Assembly (NCBI RefSeq): GCF_030732865.1
Contig: NZ_JASHKB010000002.1
Location: 62,001 to 126,000, forward strand
Reading direction: 5' to 3'
Source of the DNA: Roseitalea sp. MMSF_3546
Lineage (GTDB): Bacteria > Pseudomonadota > Alphaproteobacteria > Rhizobiales > Rhizobiaceae
DNA: 64,000 nucleotides
The notes under the pieces are model-generated. The model saw nothing but the letters and a program-made list of their open reading frames with translations, did no database searches and was not told the origin of the DNA. The position numbers and the translations under genes were made by a program. Below, in pieces: positions 46,375 through 54,287 of this stretch (position 1 is the stretch's first letter; each line of letters opens with the position of its first letter).

Positions 46375-47396
46375 CAGCGGTTCTCCGGCGGTTGCGACGT
46401 CGACTGACGCACGTGCAGTTCGGGCTTGATCAGCTCGAGATGCCCGCCAAGGGAGCGCTTGCCCTCGATGCGGTCGAGCAAAGCGCGCGCGGCCTGGCGG
46501 CCGACATCGCGCTGGCCGTTCCATACCGTCGTCAGGGCCGGCGTTGCAATGGAGGCTTCCTCCAGATCGTCATAGCCGGTCACGGAAATATCGACGCCCG
46601 GCGTCAGCCCGGCGCGGGCGATCCCGTTCATCAACCCGATGGCGACCATGTCGTTCCAGCACACCGCCGCCGTCGGCTTGTCGCGCAAGGCCAGAAACGC
46701 GCTCGCCGCCTCGAAGCCGGCCGCCTTGGTGCGCGGGCCGGCGATGCGCCATTGCGGGCGCACCTTCAGCCCCGCCCTTGCCATCGCCTCGACATAGCCG
46801 CGATAGCGGTCGCGGCCGGTCGAGGTCTTGTCGGTGCCGCCGATCATGGCGATCCGCTCATGGCCCAGCGAAATCAGATGATTGGTCGCCAGTCCGATAC
46901 CATAGGCGTCGTCGCCGCGGAAAACCGGCACGTCCGCCCCGTCCACCGAACGGGCGACGAACACGAAGGGCAGACCGTTCTTGATGCCCAGTTCGATATC
47001 GCCGGGCGGGGTGTCGATCGCCGGCGACATGATCACGCCGTCCGCGCCAAGCTGCATGAGCGTTTCGAGAAATGCGCGCTGCTTGTCCACCGAATCGTAA
47101 TGGTTGGACAGAAGGAAGGTCTGGCCCGACCTGTCGAGCTCGATCTCGATGGCGCGCAGGATCTCGGCATAGAACGGGTTCATGATGTCGTGAACGACGA
47201 CACCGATGATGCCGGATTTGGAGGTGCGCAGGCTCGCCGCGCGGCGGTTGTAGATGTAGCCGATTTCCAGCGCGTAGGCCTTGACCTTCTCGCGCGTCGC
47301 ATCGGCGACGAGCGGGCTGTCGCGCAGGGCCAGCGACACGGTGGCCGTCGAAACGCCGAGCGCCTCGCCGATGGTGGAGAGCTTGATCTTCTGCAT
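46374..47396 (-). CDS. LacI-family transcription regulator
   Basis: Regulator of 340 residues with the LacI helix-turn-helix at the N-terminus (KIKLSTIGEALGVSTATVSLALRDSPLVADATREKVKAYALEIGYIYN) and a sugar-binding-protein-like effector domain from about 62 (GIIGVVVHDIMNPFYAEIL). It is first in a two-gene operon with a 2-hydroxyacid dehydrogenase, so its ligand may be a sugar acid or hydroxyacid. Paired operator-like sequences lie directly upstream (47421-47455), consistent with autorepression. Confidence 0.93.
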   Translation of the reverse strand: MQKIKLSTIGEALGVSTATVSLALRDSPLVADATREKVKAYALEIGYIYNRRAASLRTSKSGIIGVVVHDIMNPFYAEILRAIEIELDRSGQTFLLSNHYDSVDKQRAFLETLMQLGADGVIMSPAIDTPPGDIELGIKNGLPFVFVARSVDGADVPVFRGDDAYGIGLATNHLISLGHERIAMIGGTDKTSTGRDRYRGYVEAMARAGLKVRPQWRIAGPRTKAAGFEAASAFLALRDKPTAAVCWNDMVAIGLMNGIARAGLTPGVDISVTGYDDLEEASIATPALTTVWNGQRDVGRQAARALLDRIEGKRSLGGHLELIKPELHVRQSTSQPPENR

Positions 47397-47420
47397 GCCC
47401 CTGAAAAGGCAAGAGTGGAG

Positions 47421-47455
47421 TTAAACCGAATTCAAATCCATTAAACCAATTGAAA
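47421..47455 (-). promoter_or_regulatory. Two tandem LacI-type operator candidates
   Basis: TTAAACCGAATTCAAA (47421-47436) and TTAAACCAATTGAAA (47441-47455) are near copies whose starts are 20 bases apart, about two helical turns. Each is an imperfect palindrome around AATT, in a GC-rich setting. They lie 25-59 bases upstream of the LacI-family start, where repressor would block the promoter. Confidence 0.55.
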
Positions 47456-47488
47456 GGCCCGGTAAAGCCGGGACGCCCCGGCCAGACC

Positions 47489-48010
47489 CTACTGCGCCAT
47501 CGGTTCGGGGGGCGCCTCGCTCGGCGGATCCGCCGATTGCCGATCGGTCTTTCCGGCGGCGCGCTCGGCCAGGTTCTCCTCGATCTTGCCGAGGATCTTC
47601 TCGAGCTGCTTGCGCTCCTTTTTCTTCAGCCCCTTCAGTGCCTGCTTCTCGGCCTTGGCGACGGCCTTCTTCATGGCGCCGAGGACCTCGTGGCCGGCCT
47701 CGGTGAGGCTGACGACGATCTGGCGCGCGTCGGTCTTGGAGGCCTGTCGCGCGACGAAACCCTGTTCCTCCAGCCGGCTTATGGTCTTGGTGATGGTCGG
47801 CGGCCGCACGCCGAGCGCGCGCGCCAGTTCGCCGGGCGTCAGGCCGTCGGCGGCGGCAAGCGCTTCGATGATCTTCTCCTGGCCCGCATAGAGCCCCGTC
47901 TTGAGCAGATGCCGGGCGTAGTGCGTCCGTCCCTGGCGCGCGACTTCCTGCAGGCGCGCCAGCAGCGCCCCCGACTCGGTCTCGTCGGCGGGGATGTAGA
48001 ATCTGTTCAT
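47489..48010 (-). CDS. MarR-family transcription regulator
   Basis: Regulator of 173 residues. The winged helix is at about 40-105 (GLYAGQEKIIEALAAADGLTPGELARALGVRPPTITKTISRLEEQGFVARQASKTDARQIVVSLTEAG). The C-terminal third is unusually lysine-rich (KKAVAKAEKQALKGLKKKERKQLEKIL) and then Pro/Glu-rich, probably a dimerisation helix plus a flexible tail. ATG at 48010 is preferred over a TTG seven codons earlier. No target is obvious; it is followed by the lacI operon 92 bases on. Confidence 0.9.
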   Translation of the reverse strand: MNRFYIPADETESGALLARLQEVARQGRTHYARHLLKTGLYAGQEKIIEALAAADGLTPGELARALGVRPPTITKTISRLEEQGFVARQASKTDARQIVVSLTEAGHEVLGAMKKAVAKAEKQALKGLKKKERKQLEKILGKIEENLAERAAGKTDRQSADPPSEAPPEPMAQ

Positions 48011-48096
48011 GCCGGCACGATAAGCCGGCAAAACGGGTGCCGCAAGAATGGCCGCGAAGGTGTTGCCGGGGCGCGACGCGGCGCGCCGAAGCGCGG

Positions 48097-48465
48097 TCAG
48101 GCCGGTTCGGTGGCGACCACGGTGAAGGTGTGCATGGTGCCTTCATGGTCGGCGATGGAGACATATTCGCCCACGCGAAAGGCGTGTTCGCCAAGCCGGA
48201 AGCCTTCCTCGTCGTCGGCGTCGTCGTCGAAGTCGTAGTCGAAGACCCACTGGCCGCGGCGGTTCCGGTCGAGATAGCCCAGCTCGACCTTCTCGCCGTC
48301 CCAGAAGCGCTCTACCGTGCAGGCGGAGGGATCCTTCTGCCATTGCGCGGCATCGATCTTGTGGTCGGCATCGAGCGGCAGCACCAGCACGTAGCCCCGG
48401 TTGGGATTGCCGTTGGGGAAGGCGGGCTCGCGGGCCATTTCCAGGCGGATGCGGCGAAGGCTCAT
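48097..48465 (-). CDS. Conserved-looking hypothetical acidic protein with anaerobox promoter
   Basis: Protein of 122 residues of unknown function. It starts MSLRRIRLEMAREPAFPNGNPNRGYVLVLPLD and has a strongly acidic middle (DYDFDDDADDEEG, about 76-88). The C-terminal half, rich in beta-type residues (FRVGEYVSIADHEGTMHTFTVVATEP), suggests a small barrel. There is no signal or membrane segment and no cysteine pair for a metal. Codon use and GGAGA before the ATG support a real gene. The FNR/FixK-type box centred 64 bases upstream suggests induction under low oxygen. I do not recognise the family. Confidence 0.8.
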   Translation of the reverse strand: MSLRRIRLEMAREPAFPNGNPNRGYVLVLPLDADHKIDAAQWQKDPSACTVERFWDGEKVELGYLDRNRRGQWVFDYDFDDDADDEEGFRLGEHAFRVGEYVSIADHEGTMHTFTVVATEPA

Positions 48466-48522
48466 ATTGCGTTCTCTCCGGTTTGCGCATGCCGATAGTG
48501 GCGCCGCATATGGGCGGCCGCC

Positions 48523-48536
48523 TTGACCTTGGTCAA
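48523..48536. promoter_or_regulatory. FNR/FixK-type anaerobox
   Basis: TTGACCTTGGTCAA is a perfect TTGACC-N2-GGTCAA dyad (extended to CCTTGACC and GGTCAAGG). It has the same half-sites as the box at 35489. The centre is 64 bases from the small-protein ATG, which would allow a -41.5 activator position with a leader of about 23 bases. It is 80 bases from the LysR ATG on the other side. Confidence 0.65.
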
Positions 48537-48609
48537 GGGCATGGCGGTGGACAACGGCCCGCGATGGAGGCACAAAACCGCCGATGCAAGCGGTGGAGCC
48601 GATATCGCG

Positions 48610-49539
48610 ATGGACGCCTTGACGCGCATGCGCGCCTATGTGGCGGTGGTCGACAATGAAGGCTTTTCGGCCGCCGCGCGCGCGCAGGGCCGGTCCAAGG
48701 CGCTGCTGTCGAAATATGTGCGCGAGCTGGAGGACGATCTGGGCGTGCTGCTGCTCAACCGGACCACGCGCCAGTTCTCGCTGACCGAGGCGGGACACGC
48801 CTATTACAAGCGGGTCGTCGACGTGCTGCGCGATTTCGATGCCCTGCATGACGAAATCCGCGATCAGAAGGCCGGGCTGTCGGGCGCAATCCGGCTGTCG
48901 GCGCCGCGCGCCATGGAAGCGGCCGGCATGGGGCAGTCGCTCGTCGACTTCGCCGTGGCCAATCCGGACATCAAGCTCGAGATGAGCCTTGAAGACCGGT
49001 TCGTGGATCTGGTCGAAGAGGGCTTCGATCTGGCCATCCGCATCACGCAGCTTCAGGATTCGGGTCTGATCGCGCGCCGGCTGTCGCCGTTCCGGCTGGT
49101 GCTGTGTGCGACGCCGGCGGTGATCGCCCGATACGGGGCGCCGGACGAGCCGGCCGCACTCGCCGGGCTGCCCTTTGTCGTCGACAGCAATGCGCGGCGA
49201 CGCAATGCGATCGTCTACCGCGACGCCAAGGGGGGAACGGCGACCGTGCCGATCGACGGGCGCATCGTGGTCAACAGCCCGCTGGCCGCGCGCATGGCCG
49301 CGCTCGCCGATATCGGCTTTGTCGTCTCGCCCGATTTCACCGTGCATGACGATCTGAGCGCGGGGCGGCTGGTCGAAGTGCTGCCGGGACTTCTGGGCAA
49401 TGACGCCGGCATTTACGCTGTCTATCCGCACCGGCGCTACCTGCCGGCGCGGGTGCGGGCGCTGGTCGACCATCTGGCCGAGTGGTTCAGGGACAATTGT
49501 CCGCCGCGGCCGGAAGCAAAGCAGGTCGATCCGTCATAA
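48610..49539 (+). CDS. LysR-family transcription regulator
   Basis: Regulator of 309 residues; helix-turn-helix at 5-60 (MRAYVAVVDNEGFSAAARAQGRSKALLSKYVRELEDDLGVLLLNRTTRQFSLTEAG) and effector domain from about 90 (GAIRLSAPRAMEAAGMG). It belongs to the DsdC/AaeR-like branch that uses VxxRxTRxxxLT motifs. The start ATG is chosen at the usual distance before the helix-turn-helix; the frame is open 29 codons further into the intergenic region. It is divergent from the small acidic protein and followed by a metal-transport pair; either could be its target. Confidence 0.9.
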   Translation: MDALTRMRAYVAVVDNEGFSAAARAQGRSKALLSKYVRELEDDLGVLLLNRTTRQFSLTEAGHAYYKRVVDVLRDFDALHDEIRDQKAGLSGAIRLSAPRAMEAAGMGQSLVDFAVANPDIKLEMSLEDRFVDLVEEGFDLAIRITQLQDSGLIARRLSPFRLVLCATPAVIARYGAPDEPAALAGLPFVVDSNARRRNAIVYRDAKGGTATVPIDGRIVVNSPLAARMAALADIGFVVSPDFTVHDDLSAGRLVEVLPGLLGNDAGIYAVYPHRRYLPARVRALVDHLAEWFRDNCPPRPEAKQVDPS

Positions 49540-49583
49540 TTCGGCCAGCTTCTGATGGCGCAGATCGAGGGGGGAAGGGAATC

Positions 49584-50255
49584 ATGGTTTTCGGGCGCGC
49601 GCGCATGACGAAGGCGGCAAAACGGGCCCTGCTGGCGGCGTGTGCCATGGCCGGCCTGACCGCCAGCGCCGATACCCATCCGCATGTCTTCGCCGAGGCA
49701 CGGCTCGAGGTGACGGCGACGCCGGACGGCATGGTCGACCGGCTGCGCCATGTCTGGCGCTTCGATCCGGTGTTCTCCTCGACCGTGCTGTTCGAGTTCG
49801 ATGCCGATGGCAGCAATGCGCTGGAGGTGGACGAACTCGAAGAGGTCGCCCGCACCGTCTCGGGCTCGATCGCCGAGTTCGGCTATTTCCAGTCGGTGAC
49901 GGTCGAGGGCAAGGACGTCGCGGTGGCCGAGGTGACCGACATGCGCGTCGACATGATCGACGGGCAACTGCTGATCCTGTTCACCTCGCAGCCGGTCACG
50001 GCCGTGGCGCTCGCCGACAATCCGTCGATCGCGGTCTACGATCCGACCTTCTACACGGCCATCGACTTCTACGACGAGGCCAATATGGTGCTCATCGACG
50101 CGCCCGCCGGATGCAGCCACCAGATGGTGATCCCCGATCCGGACGAGGCGATCGCGCAGAACCAGGACACGCTCACCGAGGCGTTCTTCAACGATCCCGA
50201 GGGCAATGACTGGTCGAAGATCTTCGCCACGCGCATGGAGGTGAGCTGCACGTGA
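49584..50255 (+). CDS. DUF1007 family periplasmic protein
   Basis: Protein of 223 residues with an N-terminal signal (KRALLAACAMAGLTASADTHPHVFAEA). After cleavage the mature chain begins with THPHVFAEARLEVTATPDG, the DUF1007 hallmark containing two histidines near the new N-terminus. The rest is a beta-rich domain with no catalytic motif seen. Its stop overlaps the GTG start of the NicO-type transporter (GTGA). DUF1007 proteins usually accompany nickel/cobalt exporters and are thought to be periplasmic metal-binding partners. An ATG seven codons downstream is an alternative start. Confidence 0.88.
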   Translation: MVFGRARMTKAAKRALLAACAMAGLTASADTHPHVFAEARLEVTATPDGMVDRLRHVWRFDPVFSSTVLFEFDADGSNALEVDELEEVARTVSGSIAEFGYFQSVTVEGKDVAVAEVTDMRVDMIDGQLLILFTSQPVTAVALADNPSIAVYDPTFYTAIDFYDEANMVLIDAPAGCSHQMVIPDPDEAIAQNQDTLTEAFFNDPEGNDWSKIFATRMEVSCT

Positions 50256-51286
50256 CGGCCCGGCGCGCCGCCGCCCTGATCGGCTTGACCGCGCTGGCGC
50301 TGGCCGGCGCGGCCGGAGCGGCGCTCGCGCAGTCGTCGCTGGGGATCGGGGTTGCCGAACAGTCGGCGGCGCCCACGGGCGGGCCGCTGGCCGGGTTCTT
50401 CGACTGGATCGCCGACCGGCAGCGCGAGTTCTACCGGCTGATGACCGACGCGCTCGCGCAGATGCGCGATGGCGGATCGGGCGCCTGGCTGCTGGTCGGC
50501 CTGTCGTTTCTTTATGGCGTGCTGCACGCGGCGGGGCCGGGCCACGGCAAGGTGGTGATCTCGTCCTATATGCTGGCCAACGAGACCGCGCTCCGGCGCG
50601 GCGTCATGCTGTCGCTGGCCGCTTCGGTCGTGCAGGCGCTGTCGGCCATCGTCATCGTCGCGCTCGGCTTTGCGATCCTGCGCCAGATGGCGATCTCGCA
50701 GACCGACACGACGCGCTTCTTCGAAATCTCGTCCTATGTGCTGGTCGTGCTGCTCGGGCTCTGGCTGCTGGCGCGCAAGCTGCGCGCCGTGCACTGGCGC
50801 CGGCCGCGCCCGGCGGCGCTCGGGGCGGCGGCGGTCGGCCATGGTCACGGCGCACATCATCACCATGATCATCATCACGATCACGCCCATGAGCACGGGC
50901 CAGGCGAGACCTGCGCGGCCTGCGGGCACGCGCACATGCCATCGCCGGACCGGATCTCGGGTCAGATGGACTGGCGCGGGGCGATTGGCGCGGTGATGTC
51001 GGTCGGGCTGCGGCCGTGCACGGGCGGGCTGGTGGTGCTGACCTTTGCGTTCCTGAACGGGCTGTGGTTGGCCGGGATCGTCTCGGTCTTCGCCATGGCG
51101 CTGGGCACGGCGATCACCGTGTCGCTGCTGGCGACGCTGGCGGTGAGCGCCAAGGCCGTCGCGCTGCGCCTTTCGGGGTCGTCGGCGCTGTCGGGGCCGG
51201 TCAGCCACGGCATCGAGATCGCCGGCGCGCTGCTCATCATCGCCATGGGGCTGGCGCTGCTCGGCGGGGCGCTGAACGCGCCGTGA
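50252..51286 (+). CDS. Nickel/cobalt transporter, NicO/RcnA-like
   Basis: Membrane protein of 344 residues starting at GTG. A signal-like first helix (about 5-27) is followed by about six membrane segments. Family motifs are LSFLYGVLHAAGPGHGKVVISSYML near 88-112 and VGLRPCTGGLVVLTFAFLNGL near 250-270. A cytoplasmic loop near 190-225 holds a run of histidines (GHGHGAHHHHDHHHDHAHEHG), a probable metal-binding region, followed by CAACGHAH. It should move Ni2+ or Co2+, probably outward, with the DUF1007 partner. It ends three bases before the stop of a convergent gene. Confidence 0.92.
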   Translation: MTARRAAALIGLTALALAGAAGAALAQSSLGIGVAEQSAAPTGGPLAGFFDWIADRQREFYRLMTDALAQMRDGGSGAWLLVGLSFLYGVLHAAGPGHGKVVISSYMLANETALRRGVMLSLAASVVQALSAIVIVALGFAILRQMAISQTDTTRFFEISSYVLVVLLGLWLLARKLRAVHWRRPRPAALGAAAVGHGHGAHHHHDHHHDHAHEHGPGETCAACGHAHMPSPDRISGQMDWRGAIGAVMSVGLRPCTGGLVVLTFAFLNGLWLAGIVSVFAMALGTAITVSLLATLAVSAKAVALRLSGSSALSGPVSHGIEIAGALLIIAMGLALLGGALNAP

Positions 51287-51289
51287 GGA

Positions 51290-51529
51290 TCAGTCGCGCC
51301 GCCCCTGGTTGCGGCGCGCGCGCCCGCGCAGCCACAGCCCGGCAAAGGGCAGGACCAGCACCGCGGCGATGGCCAGGCCGGCCAGCCAGGGACTGTCGCC
51401 GCCGATGGCGGTCATGATCACCGGCAGGAAATACAGCAGCAGCACGAAGCCGACGAAGATCAGCCCGGCGACGATCAGCGTCGCCCGGTCATAGCCCCGC
51501 GGCGGCCTGTCGTTGCCCGGATCGATCAT
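51290..51529 (-). CDS. Small two-helix membrane protein, hypothetical
   Basis: Protein of 79 residues with two hydrophobic segments (TLIVAGLIFVGFVLLLYFL, about 17-35, and LAGLAIAAVLVLPFAGLWL, about 49-67) and a basic C-terminus (RGRARRNQGRRD). The ATG overlaps the stop of the SDR gene (ATGA), which supports it as a real, co-translated gene. Function unknown; it may be a small membrane accessory. Confidence 0.75.
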   Translation of the reverse strand: MIDPGNDRPPRGYDRATLIVAGLIFVGFVLLLYFLPVIMTAIGGDSPWLAGLAIAAVLVLPFAGLWLRGRARRNQGRRD

Positions 51530-52281
51530 GCGCCGAACCCTCCGTCGACGGGCATGTCGGCGCCGGTGACGAAAGCCGCCTCGTCCGAGGCGAGATAGAC
51601 CGCCAGCGCCGCGATCTCCTGGGGCGTCGCCAGCCGTCCCATGGGCTGGCGGTCGACGAATTGCTGCCAGGCGATCTCGTAGCCGCCCAGCGTCTCGCCG
51701 AGCGCGGCGACCCGTTCGCGCAGCGAGGGCGAATCCACCGTGCCCGGCGAGATCGCATTGCAGCGCACCTGCCTTGCGGCGAAATCGATCGCCACGGCCT
51801 TGGTCATCGCCACCATGGCTGCCTTGGAGGCGGCATAGGCGTAGCGGTTGGGCAGAGCGCGCGTCGCCGCGCCCGAGGCCAGATTGATGATCGACGTCGT
51901 CCGGCCGGTGCGTTCGGCGCGTTCCAGCAGGGCGGGCAGGAAGGCGCGGATCGTGCGATGGGCGGACTTGACGTTGACGTCGAAGGACCGGTCCCAATCG
52001 GCCTCGGCGCAGTCGAGCACCGTGCCGTGATGCACCCAGCCGGCGACGTTGGCGAGCACGTCGATGGGGCCGATCCGCGCGGCATAGGCCTCGATCGCCG
52101 CCGTGTCGGTGACATCGAGCCGGCGCGCGTCGGCATAGGCGGCATCGGTCAGCCTGTCGGCATCGAGGTCGCTGGCCCATACGGTCGCGCCCTCGGCCAC
52201 GAACCTGTCGGCGATCGCCTTGCCGATGCCCTGTCCCGCCGCGGTGACGACCGCGATCCTGCCTTCAAGCCTGCCCGGCAT
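51526..52281 (-). CDS. Short-chain dehydrogenase, 2-keto-3-deoxy-L-fuconate dehydrogenase/BDH2-like
   Basis: NAD(P)-dependent SDR of 251 residues. The cofactor motif is TAAGQGIGKAIADRF at 13-27, NVAGWVHHGTVLDC (about 77-90) contains the NAG-type segment, and YAYAASKAAMVAMTK holds the active-site Tyr and Lys. CNAISPGTVDSPSLRERV follows. The GQGIG, FVHHGT-like and GTVDSPSLRERV elements are those of KDF dehydrogenase of L-fucose breakdown and of BDH2. Other fucose genes are not seen. It overlaps the acetyltransferase gene by 17 bases. Confidence 0.85.
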   Translation of the reverse strand: MPGRLEGRIAVVTAAGQGIGKAIADRFVAEGATVWASDLDADRLTDAAYADARRLDVTDTAAIEAYAARIGPIDVLANVAGWVHHGTVLDCAEADWDRSFDVNVKSAHRTIRAFLPALLERAERTGRTTSIINLASGAATRALPNRYAYAASKAAMVAMTKAVAIDFAARQVRCNAISPGTVDSPSLRERVAALGETLGGYEIAWQQFVDRQPMGRLATPQEIAALAVYLASDEAAFVTGADMPVDGGFGA

Positions 52282-52960
52282 GGATGTCCCTCCTTATGGA
52301 TTCCAGCGTGCGGCGCTGGCGGCCGGCGCTATCGAAATTGCCAGGTTCCAGCCAGCGCTCGAAGGCTGCCCTGGCGACCGGCCACTGCCGGTCGAGCATG
52401 GAATACCAGGCGGTGTCGCGATTGCCATAGGGCTTGACCTCGAGCTGGCGGAACACGCCCTCGAAGGTGAAGCCGAAGCGGCGCGCGGCGCGGTGGGAGG
52501 GCGCGTTGGCGTTGTTGAGCTTCCACTCGTAGCGGCGATAGTCGAGCTCGTCGAAGATGCGCCGCGCCATCAGGTAGTGCGCCTCGGTGGAGGCGGGCGA
52601 ACGGGCCATGGCCGCGCCGTGGGCCACGCAGCCGACCTCGCACACGCCGTTGGTCTCGTCGATGCGCATATAGCTCGCCATGCCCATGACCCGGCCCGTC
52701 GCGGGATGGACGAAGACGCAGGTGACGAAGCCGGCATTGGCGCGAAGATCGGCCAGCCTGGCGCCCAGATCGGCGGCGCAGGCCATGTGCGGCCAGCCGA
52801 AATGGTAGAGCAGATCGTTGGTCGCCGGCCCGCCGAAGGCCCGCCAAAGCGCGTCTTCATGAGCGGCGCGCTCGAACGGGACGATACGCACCGTGCGACC
52901 GGTCATCTCGGCATTGGTCGGGGTCGGGCGGGGCGTCCATTGCGAAAGGTCGTCGATCAT
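52265..52960 (-). CDS. GNAT-family N-acetyltransferase (RimJ/RimL type)
   Basis: Acetyltransferase of 231 residues. The GNAT core includes RIVPFERAAHEDALWRAF at 25-42, VMGMASYMRIDETNGVCEVG around 91-110, and the C-terminal WKLNNANAPSHRAARRFGFTFEGVFRQ (about 146-172) that matches the Acetyltransf_3 group acting on protein or small-molecule amines. The ATG at 52960 has no strong ribosome-binding site. It shares a 57-base divergent spacer with the aminotransferase gene and overlaps the SDR gene, so both leftward genes form a short operon with the small membrane protein. Confidence 0.88.
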   Translation of the reverse strand: MIDDLSQWTPRPTPTNAEMTGRTVRIVPFERAAHEDALWRAFGGPATNDLLYHFGWPHMACAADLGARLADLRANAGFVTCVFVHPATGRVMGMASYMRIDETNGVCEVGCVAHGAAMARSPASTEAHYLMARRIFDELDYRRYEWKLNNANAPSHRAARRFGFTFEGVFRQLEVKPYGNRDTAWYSMLDRQWPVARAAFERWLEPGNFDSAGRQRRTLESIRRDIHAGQA

Positions 52961-53017
52961 GGCTGCTGCTTGACAAGTCGCGGGCGGAGACGCATCCCCA
53001 CGCGGCGGAGGACAGCC

Positions 53018-54187
53018 ATGCACGACATCACCCCCTTCTTCAAGCGCATCGGCGAGGAAAACGCCTTCGCCGTTCTGGCGCGCGCCACCGCTCTGGCGCA
53101 AGAGGGCCGCGACATCATCAATCTGGGCATCGGCCAGCCGGATTTCGCAACGCCCGAACACATCGTCGAGGCCGCCGTTAAGGCGCTTCGCGACGGTGCC
53201 CATGGCTACACGCCGGCCGCCGGAATCCTGCCCCTGCGCGAGGCCGTGGCGCGGCGCGTGCACGCGATGACCGGCGCGCAGATCGCACCGGACGCGATCA
53301 TGATCACGCCGGGCGGCAAGCCGGCCATGTTCGCCGCGATCATGATGTTCGGCGCGCCCGGTGCCGAGATCGCCTATCCCGATCCGGGCTTTCCGATCTA
53401 CCGGTCGATGATCGAGGCGACGGGGGCGACGCCGGTGCCGGTTCCGATGCGCGAGGCGAACGGCTTTGCCTTTTCGGTGGCCGAGACGCTCGATCTGATC
53501 ACGCCGAAAACGCGGCTGCTGATCGTCAACTCGCCGGCCAACCCGACCGGCGGGGTCACCCCGCGCGCCGAGATCGAGGCGCTGGTCGCCGGCCTTGCCG
53601 ATCACCCCGACCTGGCGATCCTGTCCGACGAGATCTACGACGTGATGACCTATGAAGGCGAGGCGCATACCTCGCTCTTGGAATTTGCGGCGCTGCGCGA
53701 CCGGCTGATCGTGCTCAATGGCTTCTCGAAGACCTGGGCGATGACCGGCTGGCGCATCGGCTGGTCGATCTGGCCCGAACCGCTTTGCGACGCGGTGCGC
53801 AAGCTGGCGGTCAATTGCTGGTCCTGCGTCAACGCGCCGAGCCAGCATGCCGGGATCGCGGCGATCGACGGCCCGCAGGACGCGGTGGCCGAAATGATGA
53901 CCGCGTTCGACGCGCGCCGGCGCTTCGTCGTCGAACGGCTCAATGCCATTGACGGCGTGACCTGCGCGACGCCCAAGGGCGCGTTCTATGCCTTCCCCAA
54001 CATCTCGGCGACCGGCTGGAAGGCCAAGGACCTGGCCGGTGCCCTTCTGGAGGAAGCCGGTGTGGCGCTGATCGGGGGGCCGGATTTCGGCGTTCTGGGG
54101 GAAGGGTTCGTGCGCGTGTCCTATGCCAATTCGCTTGAGAACATCGAAAGGGCGCTGGACCGGGTGGACGCGTTCCTGGCGGGGTAG
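53018..54187 (+). CDS. PLP-dependent class I/II aminotransferase
   Basis: Transaminase of 389 residues of the aspartate aminotransferase fold. IINLGIGQPDFATPEHIVEAA opens the fold near 33-53, AYPDPGFPIYRSMI and VNSPANPTGGV (about 171-181) bind cofactor and substrate, SDEIYDVMTYEG follows, and the PLP lysine is Lys238 in LNGFSKTWAMTGWRIGW. C-terminal GEGFVRVSYANS holds the carboxylate-binding Arg. GGAGG six bases before the ATG fixes the start. Substrate range is not predictable; it is alone on this strand. Confidence 0.93.
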   Translation: MHDITPFFKRIGEENAFAVLARATALAQEGRDIINLGIGQPDFATPEHIVEAAVKALRDGAHGYTPAAGILPLREAVARRVHAMTGAQIAPDAIMITPGGKPAMFAAIMMFGAPGAEIAYPDPGFPIYRSMIEATGATPVPVPMREANGFAFSVAETLDLITPKTRLLIVNSPANPTGGVTPRAEIEALVAGLADHPDLAILSDEIYDVMTYEGEAHTSLLEFAALRDRLIVLNGFSKTWAMTGWRIGWSIWPEPLCDAVRKLAVNCWSCVNAPSQHAGIAAIDGPQDAVAEMMTAFDARRRFVVERLNAIDGVTCATPKGAFYAFPNISATGWKAKDLAGALLEEAGVALIGGPDFGVLGEGFVRVSYANSLENIERALDRVDAFLAG

Positions 54188-54236
54188 GGGGCTGCCCCCT
54201 TGTCACTGTCAAATCCGTGGTGCCTCGATTGTCGCA

Positions 54237-54266
54237 ATGACACGGTCGGCGTTTTGACGGTGTCAT
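54237..54266. promoter_or_regulatory. Inverted repeat upstream of the TetR gene
   Basis: ATGACAC (54237-54243) and GTGTCAT (54260-54266) are perfect seven-base arms with a 16-base spacer, ending 21 bases before the TetR-family ATG. The position suits an autoregulatory operator. Confidence 0.45.
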
Positions 54267-54287
54267 GACGATGCGATATCATTTCCC

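Noticed and set aside
51526-52281. Assigning an L-fucose catabolic cluster
   Set aside because: Only the SDR resembles a fucose-pathway enzyme; no fuconate dehydratase, lactonase or transporter accompanies it.
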